Source: Pollenia angustigena
Taxonomy: Eukaryota > Arthropoda > Insecta > Diptera > Polleniidae
Direction: 5' to 3'
Length of the DNA: 64,000 bases
Assembly (NCBI GenBank): GCA_930367215.1
Contig: OV884058.1
Coordinates: forward strand, 111,437,802-111,501,801
Every line of letters starts with the position of its first letter. The stretch's first letter is position 1. Position numbers and translations under genes: made by a program. This document shows positions 32,405 to 41,989 of this stretch, piece by piece. The notes beneath the pieces are model-generated. The model made no database searches. It was not told the DNA's origin and worked only from the letters and a program-made list of their open reading frames with translations.

Positions 32405-32730
32405 GCGTGTTAAATATTCAGTGCAAAGTTTGTACTAATAAGCGATATTCACCACGGTTGTAGCGATTTTTAGTATTCAATTTTCACTGAATTCCAATAA
32501 GCGTTCACAGCACTGATTTAAAAAAAAAATAGTTTAAATAAAACTAAATCGAACGAAAGAAAAAGTTTTTATATCCATCACAATAAAACACATATTGTAC
32601 GCAACACAAGAAAAAAGTTAATAAAAAAATACTTGCTTGCAAAAAAAGTACTTTACGCAGGAGCAAAATTAAAATCGCACTCAATTATAACTGGGGGAAG
32701 AAAACACCATTATTGTCATATCTAATGTTA
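32405..32730. other. No recognisable feature
   Basis: AT-rich; no supported element. Confidence 0.4.
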
Positions 32731-32942
32731 CATATTGCACTTGATCATAAAGAGGGTATTTACTCAAAAGTTTTATTTTTTCGCTGTAAAAAGTTTGTGC
32801 TGTTTGGTCTACTTTTCGGCATTAAAACGTTTGGCTTAGAAATTCTTTTTTGCATGTTTTTTTTTTATTAGTCAATTAAAAATTGTTTTGATTCTACTAA
32901 AAATTTCGAGTTACTACCCTCTTTACGATCAAGGGCGATGTG
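32731..32942. mobile_element. 212-bp MITE-like inverted repeat (possible TSD TA)
   Basis: CATATTGCACTTGATCATAA and agagggtatttactc at the left are mirrored by gagttactaccctctttacg, atcaagggcgatgtg at the right with a few mismatches. TA is on both sides. Confidence 0.6.
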
Positions 32943-33570
32943 TATTTTGGAGTTATGTATAAAATATGTTAAATAAGTTTTTATTGTTTATTTTGAAATT
33001 TTATTTTACAATAGTTAGTTGAGTTAATCTTTTGTTGCTTAACATAAATTTGCTTAACATAAATTTTCGTTTTTGGTTGATTTTATTTTTAACTTTATTG
33101 TTGCAGTCGTTGTTGGCATTAAAATGCTGCTGCTCGTTGCATTCAAAAATATGTGGGTTCATTTGCATAAATGTTTATACATCATGTTGCAGTTGTAGCT
33201 CATTTGTAAGAAAATAACAAAAATTAAAAATGCAAAAAAATAAATAAAAAATCTAGTACAACTCTTAACAAATTACGAGTACACAATTGAAAAATACCAA
33301 AAATATTTGAAATTCTTAGTTGCAATTGTTGATTTGCTCTAGCAACTCATTTAATTTAATTTAAGTAGATTTATTGTTCTTATGCAGTAAAGATTTTTTT
33401 TCAATAATTATCCAACATATTAACAAAAATCAAAGCATATTTTTAAAAAGTAGGATGGATGACCGACTTTGATTTTTGAGCCATTAACTATTATATAGAG
33501 CCAAATTTCAACTACACATTTTTTATGTCTTTTACAAGATGTGAAAAGGGTAAATAATGTGAAAAATTTT
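32943..33570. other. No recognisable feature
   Basis: A few TTG/TGC triplet-rich words near 33100-33200; short open frames only. Confidence 0.4.
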
Positions 33571-34010
33571 TGTGGTAACGGGACGTCTTGGGCTAACCCG
33601 ATGGTGCTCCATAGCACTGGATAGATAAAGAGCGTCCACCGGATACCCCATGCAATTATGTTTATCCACAACTCACGGGTGCCTTGCTAACGTGCTTAAG
33701 CTATTTAATTAGCATTATTGCGAACCTCCTAACAATAGGTAGAAAATCAGCCTTTTCAGCTGACTTCTTTAGATTTCCCTTCCCGTGAGTTTAGGTATAA
33801 AACATTACGTAATTCCAGAAGGAGCCTAATCAAACAACAAGACAAGGATCGAAGTCCTAGGGACTATTGGTTTTAGTGGCGGTAGCAGGTTGGAGCTCTA
33901 CTCAGCTGCGATCTACAAGAGAGCATCCATATCTGCATCTGCCGAATAATGGGTATTGGCTGGACTTATTTCCTCCGAGGCTGTAACATCATGATAATCT
34001 GAACATATTG
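33571..34010. other. GC-richer stretch of unknown origin
   Basis: About 440 bases with more G+C than the surroundings (ctaacccgatggtgctccat, cagctgcgatctacaagaga). No frame gives a family I recognise. It could be a fragment of a retroelement; there is no second copy here. Confidence 0.35.
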
Positions 34011-34059
34011 CGAGGGGATATGGTTAGTCGTCATTTCGTTTGTAATTTCACCAACATTA

Positions 34060-34749
34060 ATCTAATACCCTATAAAGTATATAAGATATGATCGGGACTA
34101 GGTTGTTTTAAATCATTGATGTCAAATTTATTCAATTTCATAGCACAATTGTGCTAGCTCAAAAATTACACACATTCTTACGCTCTTTTATTTAGTCCAC
34201 GAGAGTACACAATTAAGTCGTCGATTATCAAGCGACGAGTGCAGATGCGGCGGATGCTTACTTATGTTTTTTACCTTTATTAAGAATTCTTGTCTCTTTA
34301 TTCACTAATACTAATATAAAGCAATACAACCACATTTTTCATTTTTGACATCACTTTTTTAAATCTATATCACGTATAGTCCGAAAAATTAGCTAATGCA
34401 ATCCAGCCAAATAATTTCACAAAAGCGTGAGACATGAACAAGAAACTATATTAGGGTTAAATGAGAGGCAGTCGTGATTTTTTGCTCATATCTCAGCCAT
34501 TTGTGGACCGATCAGGCTGAATTTCAATAGCAAACAGTTCCGGACTATACCTGACATAACAACCTAGCACCCATCATATCTGGGGTCTTGGGAAAACCCA
34601 TTTCAACGGATAGACAGACAGACAAACAGACGGTAATCGTTAAGTCAACTTCACTCCCAGGACTCAGAATATATATACTTAATAGGGTCTTATAATAATA
34701 TTGTAGAAATTACAAACGGGATGGTAAACTTATACATACCCTTTTCTAC
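34060..34749. repeat. Dispersed fly repeat with GACAGACAGACAAACAGACGG word
   Basis: ccctataaagtatataagat at the left, later tttctcatatctcagccatt-like wording, the agacagacagac word at 34612-34635 and tacccttttctaccacctgt at the right end. Related to the 12225, 16398 and 58187 sequences by these words. Confidence 0.5.
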
Positions 34750-35259
34750 CACCTGTGCAAGGCGAATTCAACTACAGGTGCTGTTGGAACTACAACAATC
34801 CAAAAACAATAGTGCTTATAGCTCGAAATGACAATCATTCTTAGCAAAACACTAACAAATCAAAACAAATAAGCTCGAACTGTCAAAATCAGATGACGTT
34901 TCGACACCACCTGTAGTTACCCTGCAGATAATATTGGACTACGTGATCCATTTTGATGAAATGGACTACTCCCTGGACTGGTCCAATGTTATGCAAGCAT
35001 GGACCATGTCATTGTTGAAAACAGTTTGTAGTGAAGCGACATGTCTTCGTTTTTAAACGAAATGTTTTCATTTTTAAACGAAGTTAAAACTAATTCTCTG
35101 GAGTATACCATGGAGTAGTTTCAAAACTAGTCCACTAGAGTATGTATGAACATGGTCCAGCCCTAGGACATCGTAATGTTAACTCCTTTATGGACTACTC
35201 TTTACATGCATGTATGGACTAGTCTCGTTATCTGCAGGGTAATTCGCCTTGCACCTGTG
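34750..35259. mobile_element. Inverted-repeat element (GTGCAAGGCGAATT ends) hosting a later insertion
   Basis: Left GTGCAAGGCGAATT and caactacaggtg at 34755-34780 are mirrored by cacctgtagtta at 34908-34919 and aattcgccttgcac at 35241-35254. The right arm is split by the CCCTGCAG-family element at 34920-35239; without it the arm closes up. Confidence 0.75.
34920..35239. mobile_element. CCCTGCAG-family element, copy 2 (320 bp, TSD TA)
   Basis: CCCTGCAGATAATATTGGAC left and TATCTGCAGGG right; TA at 34918-34919 and 35240-35241. The host arm is restored by removing it and one TA. Confidence 0.92.
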
Positions 35260-35269
35260 TAAAAAGTGT

Positions 35270-35895
35270 TGGAAGGTTTTCTCAAAAAACAGTTGACTTT
35301 TATTGCTTTGCCTATTGTTGTGGTGTTGTTATGATATTAAGCCACCTTGCTTATTTTACACAATGGAAACTTAAATTGAGTTTAAATGTGCCATTATGGC
35401 CAATTTTCAGGATTGATTATAAAACATATTTATGTTTAAAATCGTTTTAAATACAAAATTCTCTCCTTCACTAAACACTTAAATAAAACTTAATTCACTG
35501 AAGTGGTACATTTAAATTTAACTTAAGTTTCCATTGGAATAACTTAGCAAGGAGGCCTCAATATGATAACAATACAACAACAGCAGGCAAAGCAATAACA
35601 TTCAGCTGTTTTTTGAGACCACCGTGCAAATAAATAAACTTTTTTATGATATTTTTTTATATTTAGTAGTGCAACCATACCTTTATATTAATTAAATAAG
35701 ACTTTTCAAAAAAAACTAAAAAAAATCAATATGTATTTAAATACGATTTAAGTTTATATGAAAATTAACTTATAGATTTAAATACTATCCAGAAAATTGG
35801 GCACAAGAGTCTTTTAAGTGTTTAGTTAAATACTTCTTTCGTATTTAAAACGATTTTAAATATGAATGTGATTTAAATCAAGAAAAATGTAAGAC
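35270..35895. mobile_element. MITE family G, degraded copy 3 (host), split by copy 4
   Basis: 35270-35393 and 35810-35895 together follow the inverted order of copy 2 (aaaaaacag, attgctttgcct, ccaccttgct, tttaagtgtttag, taaaacgattttaa). It is interrupted by another G copy at 35397-35804. Confidence 0.75.
35397..35804. mobile_element. MITE family G, copy 4 (408 bp) inserted in another G copy
   Basis: TGGCCAATTTTCAGGATTG left, CCAGAAAATTGGGCA right; colinear with copy 1 at 17901-18309. TTA is on the left, CAA on the right, so the duplication is imperfect. Confidence 0.85.
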
Positions 35896-36280
35896 TAGGG
35901 ATTCACAAAAATCAACATCTTCCCTATTTGTGGTGTGGCGGATCACTCTACAACTATTTATTCCAAACTTGCTTGTCACGCTGTGATTTAGCTTTATAAG
36001 TTTTCTGATCTTTGTACGAACTGGTACAAGCTATCGATTAAATTCTACGTCTAGTTGGAGCTGCAGTAAGAAAGCCATAACGACAATAATATGGATATTT
36101 GAATTTTTTAGCTGAGCAAGTTGTTTATAAGCGCCTGCATCCATCCGAAATCTTTGTATCAAAATAGTTATTTGGATATTGAACAAGAGATACAAAAAGG
36201 ATTTAACTATATTATATTGCAATTTTTCAGAGACATCAACCACATTTCATGCAATATGACCAAACTTACAGCTTTTGCTT
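35896..36280. other. No recognisable feature
   Basis: Opposed open frames on both strands (36031-36243 minus, 36121 onward plus) have no recognisable motif. Confidence 0.4.
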
Positions 36281-36283
36281 TAA

Positions 36284-36581
36284 AGCTGGAGGTCCACACC
36301 ATGCGTGACACGTATTTTCGCTGTCTACGCAGCGGTCAAAAAAGTAGAATCAGTGTAGTTATATGGAACAAGTTACATGCACAAAAGCGTAGGATATATG
36401 AGGCATTGAATGCAAAAAGTAGGTTTACTTTCTACTTTTGTAAGCGTCACAAGCAGCGTTCGAACAAATCAGCTGGTTTTGACAAATGAAATTTAATTTT
36501 TACTTGTGGTGATGCCACATAAACAGCGTTGCATGTAACTTGAAACATAGAACGCATGGAAGGTGGTGTGGACCTCCAGCT
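36284..36581. mobile_element. MITE family D, copy 2 (298 bp, TSD TAA)
   Basis: AGCTGGAGGTCCACACCATG and GGTGTGGACCTCCAGCT ends; TAA at 36281-36283 and 36582-36584. Interior matches copy 1. Confidence 0.93.
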
Positions 36582-36813
36582 TAAGGTTTTTCCACAAACT
36601 TTGGAAAATGTGTCTTTCTGTCATCTTTTTTCATAATCTGTCATCTTTATTTTTAAAATCATGATCAATATTTGTTTTTATTTCTATAAATTAAATAGAT
36701 GGAAAATATCGTGTCGTGCTTGTTATGTTCATACTTCTTCTGAACTCTCGCTTTTGAAAATAAATGGTAGCACTTTTTTTCTTTTTGTAAAAGTGGCCAC
36801 ACACTTGCAGTAT

Positions 36814-36901
36814 GTCTGGGATCACACTATGAAAGTTTTCTTTCAGAAAGTCTGAGTTTATGGGTGAGAGGGGAAAAAGGAACAGCATGTTCTCTTCTCT
36901 A
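36814..36901. mobile_element. MITE family A, truncated copy 4
   Basis: GTCTGGGATCACACTATG, ctttcagaaagtctgag, gtgagaggggaaaaaggaac as in copy 1, then lost after 'catgttctcttctct'. The right terminus is missing. Confidence 0.85.
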
Positions 36902-36929
36902 TGAATTTTTAAGTATGGTTAGTTTTTTA

Positions 36930-37590
36930 AATTTATTTCAGATATATAAATATGTAAAAAAAGTTGAAGTCAAATAAATTTCTTAAATTTTTTCTTTATG
37001 TCCTCTATTTTTATCATTTAAATGTAGTCGCCTTAACATGCAAAGCTTTATACAAAGCTTTTAATTTGCTTCGATTATTTTATATATCGAATACACTGTG
37101 CAAATCTTTGCTAAAAACCAAAGAATTATTTTCTGCTAGAAATAACCACTTGATTCTAAAGATTTGCTAACCTTGCAGTCACACGATCAAGTTGTTCTTG
37201 ATAGTCTTTTACATATACTGCTTGTCAAAATTTACACAAGTTGAAAGCTGTGACGTAGGCTGCACTCAATTTGTAAGCAATTTACTTCCAAGATGTCCAA
37301 CAACAACACAATTTTTAAAGACAAACTTGTACTCAGCTGTTAAATTGAAAGTAAAATTGTCAAACAAATGAAAAGGTGAAATTGAAAGCCATCTCGTGGT
37401 CAATTTAAAAAGTGTAAGTGTGTTAGTAAAAAAGTGAGAGTGTATTGCAAATTGAAAGGAATTGAAAGCAAAAACTTGATCGTGTGGCCGCCTAGTAATT
37501 CAAGATGATTCTAACTTTGAAAATTGTGTCATAAGAGCTTTAAAACTCCACAAAGTCCACACCAATTGATCTTCCTTAATACCCTGTAGG
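36930..37590. repeat. Diverged duplicate block (paralogue at 38920-39160), carrying a MITE
   Basis: tttgctaaaaa, gaa-taaccacttgattct, 'tttgctaa' and 'ttcaagatgattc' line up with 38993-39066. The MITE at 37171-37495 fills the position that is empty in the paralogue. Confidence 0.6.
37171..37495. mobile_element. MITE family E, copy 2 (325 bp, TSD TAA)
   Basis: CCTTGCAGTCACACGATCAA left, TTGATCGTGTGGCCGCCTAG right; TAA at 37168-37170 and 37496-37498. Interior matches the copy at 13056-13389. The site 'cttgctaactcaagatt' at 39047-39063 is an apparent empty equivalent. Confidence 0.92.
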
Positions 37591-37984
37591 AAATGTCGGC
37601 AGTCATAATGATTTATTTACTATTGACCAACTGTAGACCAGACAATGCTTTGTGTTAGAGACTTTAAGCATGTGCACAAGGTTGCCAGAAGTAGGGTAAA
37701 AGCCCTACATGTAGGTATTTTTGATTCTTAAAGAGAAGCGTAGGGAAAATCGGACAGATGTTTATTATCTCCAAAATGTAGGGGTTTTTCGTCATGTCAC
37801 ATTATTTATGAAAAAAATTCAGGAAAAACATTTTTTTAGTGATATTTTCTTTTTCCTTAAATCGCTTAAAAATATATTTCCAGAGTTGGCGAAACTAAAA
37901 TATATGTTTTTTCTAAGATATCATTCAATGTTGAAAGTTTTAATTGAATTTAATTGAAAGTACATACATATGCATATGTTAAGG

Positions 37985-38690
37985 GTGATTTAAGATTGAT
38001 TGACCGTGACTGCGCCTCAAATGGTCCATCCGCTTAGTCCAATTTGGCATACTCTTTCCAACATTTCGGCCGGTATCTCATGAATAAATGCTTCAATGTT
38101 GTCTTCCAATGTGTGTTTAGACATGAGCTTTAATATAGCCCCACAAAAAATTGTCTAAAGGCGTTAAATCGCACGATTTAGGCGGCCAATTGACCAGTCC
38201 AGAACGTGAAATAAGATGTTCACCGAACTCGCCTCTCAATAAGTCCATTGTTAAGCGTGCTGTGTGGCATGTGGCACCGTCTTGTTGAAACCACATGTCA
38301 TTCAAGTCAAGCTCTTGCATTTTGGGCAAAAAAAAGTTGGATATCATCTCACGGTAGCGCTCACCATTCACAGTTACGTTACGATTCGCATCATCTTTGA
38401 AGAAGTATGGTTCAATGATGCCACCAGCCCATAAGCCGCACCAAACTATGACTTTTTCTGGATGCATTGGTAGCTCTTGCAATGCTTCTGGCTGATCATC
38501 ACTCCAAAATCGACAATTCTGCTTATTAACGTACCCATTGAGCCAAAAGTGAGCTTTGTCGCTGAAAACAAGAAGCGCGCGATTAACTTTTAGACCAAAC
38601 TGAAGATGTTTGACAGTAAAACAAAACACGAAACGTGCTTCACTGGGTTAAACAAGTGTTGCCGAAAAGATAATAGCTGAAAAATCACTC
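37985..38690 (-). mobile_element. Internally deleted DD41D Tc1/mariner transposon
   Basis: On minus, the left end starts with gagtgatttttcagctatta and the right end finishes with aatcttaaatcaccctt, so ends share GGGTGATTT. The 5' leader (ttcggcaacacttg, catcttcagtttggtct) matches the copy at 60658 on. Part of the transposase N-terminal half is deleted. Confidence 0.85.
38117..38629 (-). pseudogene. DD41D transposase, catalytic region open but N-terminus deleted
   Basis: The 170-codon frame carries VFSDKAHFWLNGYVNKQNC near residue 22, then VWCGLWAGGIIEPYFFKDDA, WFQQDGATCHTA and SCDLTPLDNFLWGYIKAHV. Counting from the D of QQDG to the D of TPLD leaves 41 residues, so this is a DD41D member of the Tc1/mariner group; the first Asp is in FSDKAHFW. 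All three acidic residues are present. The N-terminal DNA-binding region is missing (KVNRALL joins directly to VFSDKAHFW). After KAHV the frame breaks, and the remaining C-terminus (LEDNIEAFIHEIPAEMLERV) continues in another frame at 38000-38116. Not functional. Confidence 0.9.
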
Positions 38691-38699
38691 GATATTATA

Positions 38700-39290
38700 T
38701 TTTTTTAGTTTTGTACTTATTTAGTTACATATTCGAATAAAATTTATTTTTTTAAATTAATGTTTTTTCTTCTATTTTAATAAAAATAATGCGTAGGGAT
38801 TTTTGTAGGGGAAATTATTTCAACGTGTAGGGAAAAATCGGATTTTTTTTTAGCATGTGTAGGTACTGCATGAGCTTGTCATTGAAAATCCACTGCTGTC
38901 CTGAGAACTTTCGTCTAAGAAGTCCTTTTGAAACCAAATATACATAAGTATATGTAAAACCAATCTTTTAAAAGCTTTTTATAGCAACTTTGCTAAAAAA
39001 TAAAAAAAACTATTTTCAACTTAGAAACAACCACTTCATTCTCAACACTTGCTAACTCAAGATTATTCCATTTCAAATCTCTATCCTATTAAATGTTATC
39101 AAAGTCAGTATTTCTTAAGAATATTCAATTTGAATGAATAATCTTGTTGTAAAAAAAACTATTCGCTTGAAAAATCTCAATGAAAAAAATCAACAGAAAT
39201 AAATTAAAATCAAACATTATGGCAAATATGCGTATTTTTAAGATTTTATGTACTGCGATTGTTTATTTCTATTGCACGAATGTATAAAGT
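38700..39290. other. No gene; contains the paralogue of 36930-37590
   Basis: 38920-39160 resembles the duplicate block listed above. The rest is AT-rich. Confidence 0.45.
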
Positions 39291-39298
39291 GTTATGCA

Positions 39299-39522
39299 CA
39301 GGGACCGAAAATAGCAGTTAGTTTGAAAATTTTAAACAAAAAAAGATGTAAATGCTGGAAAACTGATTTAAGTATACCATATTGATCCTTATGAAGAACA
39401 TTGTCTATGCCATAATTATGGCTGCCAGACGACCTGGAAAAGCCAGGTTTTTTTGCTATTTTGCTCGAAATAATCAAAATATTTCTATTATTTTTCCTCG
39501 AAAAAAATTACTTGTATTTGCT

Positions 39523-39561
<39 letters not shown>

Positions 39562-39686
39562 TTCCATTTGCTAGAAAAAAAAAACAAATCAAGATGTTAC
39601 TGTAATTTTTGCCTTAAAATATATAAATCAAAAAATCTGTTACCATCTGAATTTGATGAAAAAAGGAATAATTATTACGGTCCCTG
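39299..39686. mobile_element. hAT-like non-autonomous element 7 (388 bp, TSD GTTATGCA/GTTATGCG)
   Basis: CAGGGACCGAAAATA left and TATTACGGTCCCTG right; flanking octamers at 39291-39298 and 39687-39694 differ at one base. The interior includes a hairpin (acctggaaaagccaggt, 39430-39446) and a 35-A run. Confidence 0.8.
39524..39558. repeat. Poly(A) run of 35
   Basis: Longest homopolymer in the window. It lies inside hAT-like element 7, so it is likely slippage or an old poly(A) insertion. Confidence 0.95.
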
Positions 39687-39699
39687 GTTATGCGTTTTC

Positions 39700-40430
39700 T
39701 GCTCATTAAAAAAACTGCAACATAATAAAAAGTGCATGCAACATTTTGATGCATTTTTTATGGCACAATGCGAGTTATTTGTTTAAAATCGAAGAAAAAA
39801 CAAAGTAGTAATATAGCAATAAAAGATTGGTTTCGAAACGATGATAGTAAATAAAGTGAAATAAATGTTCGATGTTGAGAGACTTGAAAGAACGGTACAC
39901 AACGACAACGATTTTGTTAGGCATATAAATTGTGGAAAATTTTGGAACGATATAACGCTAGCCAATCCAGTATATTATAAGTCTTTTGAAGCTAGAAGGT
40001 GCTCTACACAGTAATAATGATTTAAAAATACACACAATTGTGCTTAGAAAAAAACTAAACTGAACTTAAATTTTAATAAAAAAAATTGTTAATTTTCTTA
40101 ACAGGAGTTTAAATCATATTTCAATTTGGAAAAATTTGCAAAATTGTGGTAGTTTTTCTTTCTTAGAAATGAATACACAACGTCAGCTCATTATTGGTTT
40201 GACCTACTGACGTTTTTTAAAACAAATTGAGTTACGTATGGGGTATTTATATTTTGAATTCCCTCTTTCTCAATTCAAAACCTGTTTCACGAAATTTCTT
40301 ATGGTTTTTGAGATATTAAGCATTAATTTTGCTCCATATCAACTATTTTAAAAGTTCGTTCATAAACGTTCACAAAAATTTACATTTTTCTTCAAAACAT
40401 ATGCCAGTAGCGATGGCGAAATTAATTTTT
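39700..40430. other. No recognisable feature
   Basis: AT-rich, no supported gene or repeat. Confidence 0.4.
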
Positions 40431-40435
40431 ACATA

Positions 40436-40815
40436 TCGTCGCAGGAATTAAAGAACGCTGTAACTGACAAAACATAAAATATTCACCAGAGCAAAAAAAA
40501 CCTGTATGAAAGAAAGTATAAAAAAAAGATCATATCACAAAAACTATACAATTTAGGAACATGATTTTAAAAACGTATTTTTATTTTTTCTCGCTTTATA
40601 TATTGGCTCTAAACATTTACTCTCAAGTCTATTATTCCCGGTGATTCTGCGGCTTTTATTTATTTTTTTTTTTTGCGTAAGTGAATTTTTTTTCATCATA
40701 CAAATATGGGACCGGGACCAATCGACGCAGTATTTTTTTTTTCTGATAAAAATGATGCATTAAAACGTATTTTCGATTTTTTGTCAGTTACAGCGTTCTT
40801 GAATTCCTGCGACGA
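40436..40815. mobile_element. 380-bp MITE (TCGTCGCAGGAATT ends, TSD TA)
   Basis: TCGTCGCAGGAATTAAAGAA and cgctgtaactgacaaaa are mirrored at 40779-40815 (ttttgtcagttacagcg, ttcttgaattcctgcgacga). TA at 40434-40435 and 40816-40817. TA duplication suits Tc1/mariner-type movement. Confidence 0.9.
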
Positions 40816-40881
40816 TATTTTCATTTGTTGATGTTTCAGCAATAATAACGGAGTTCAATATTAGGCTTGCAAAATAACAAA

Positions 40882-40970
40882 TGCAAAATATTGTAGCACT
40901 TTAACGAAATCTAAGGGAAACTCTGTGTATTTTGTTGTTGGATTAAAGAAAGGTGCTACAATATTTTGCA
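40882..40970. repeat. 89-bp inverted repeat, 18-bp perfect arms
   Basis: TGCAAAATATTGTAGCAC and its exact complement. May be a small MITE; no TSD called. Confidence 0.75.
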
Positions 40971-41064
40971 CTTGCACTTTTGCCATGACTAATACTGAAC
41001 ACCGCTAATGTTTTTTTTACGAGATGGAGTCATTAGCCCTAAGCTAAAACTGCTTCGGTAATGG

Positions 41065-41508
41065 CGAGGGACCATGGTGAGGCCGATTTAGATTTCGAAC
41101 GTGCCTTCGACACGGTATCCAGACCGGCCCTCTGGAATTGTCTGAGTAGCATGGAAAATAATAAATAATTCACTTTATTCGCGGGCTTTATATAGATGCC
41201 AAATGTAAAGTTCGATACAAAGACGAAGATGAAGGCGATTCGATCCCAACACAGGGGTAAGACAAGGCTGTTTTCTGTCAGCCACACTGTTTATACTGCT
41301 ATTGGATTGCGTGCTCCAGCAAACAAACTTTGAAACTCCGTGTGGCATTCGCTTGCACATGAGTGAGTTCCTCCATTATATCGACTATGCTGATGATATA
41401 TGCCTTTTTGCACACCGCTTCGTTGATATTGCGCATACGATTCAGCGCCTATCCATCAATGCAAATAAACTTGTCCTCAAAATAAACAAAAAGAAAACCA
41501 AACTCTAA
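41065..41508 (+). pseudogene. Non-LTR retrotransposon reverse-transcriptase fragment
   Basis: In one frame DLDFERAFDTVSRPALWNCL is visible, and in a second frame from about 41250, GVRQGCFLSATLFILLLDCV followed, about 30 residues on, by DYADDICLFAHRFVDIAHT and LVLKINKKKTKL before a stop at 41506-41508. These are the fingers/palm motifs of reverse transcriptase, including the catalytic YADD box and the (V)RQGC.LSP.LF block (here LSATLF). Frame changes and an early stop (near 41160) make it dead. No endonuclease region or poly-A tail was found. The DYADDICL wording is typical of non-LTR (LINE) elements; I cannot place the clade safely. Confidence 0.88.
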
Positions 41509-41514
41509 TACTCC

Positions 41515-41985
41515 AAGGACAGCCGATCTAAGATGTAGATTCTTCTTAATATCTCGGCGGCACAATTTGCAAAAACGGAGGCCCCAGTGACGATATAACT
41601 GACAGAATCAACAAAACTACAAACCAATTGAGTACGAAATCTGCAGGCGCAAATGGAAATATATGACCATATATATATTTTCAGAAAACTTCATATAAAT
41701 CTTCATTGTCGTTTTTCTCCGTTGCGACATTTTGACATATGCGGCAAACCAATAATGAACAGATGATAAATTATCGTTGCTTTTTAACAGATAGCTGTTA
41801 TAGAAGCCATATTTGTTTAACATATTTTTTAGTGGAAACCTTAAAAATCTGGCAACAATATACCGAACGCAACGATTTGTTGTTCTAGCATCTTTTAAGT
41901 ATTTTTACTAGTTGAAAATAAAAAACTTTAACCGAAAAAAGTGCTTTTGCAAATAATTTAATTAATTATTATTCTTATATATTTA
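41515..41985. other. No recognisable feature
   Basis: Follows the reverse-transcriptase fragment; no further coding resemblance seen. Confidence 0.4.
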
Positions 41986-41989
41986 AAAA

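Larger units (their letters stand above)
37680..38868. mobile_element. Possible hAT-like element with GTAGGGAAAA words, hosting a DD41D transposon
   Basis: caaggttgccagaagtaggg at 37678 and words gtaggga, ctacatgtaggta on the left; gtagggattttt, gtaggggaaa, gtagggaaaa and gtgtaggtactg on the right (38793-38870). The arrangement is like the hAT-like elements above, but the termini do not pair well and the octamers CATGTGCA/CATGAGCT match at only six positions. Confidence 0.4.

Noticed and set aside
36121..36489. 122-codon open frame on plus
   Set aside because: Runs from unassigned DNA into MITE D copy 2; no recognisable domain.
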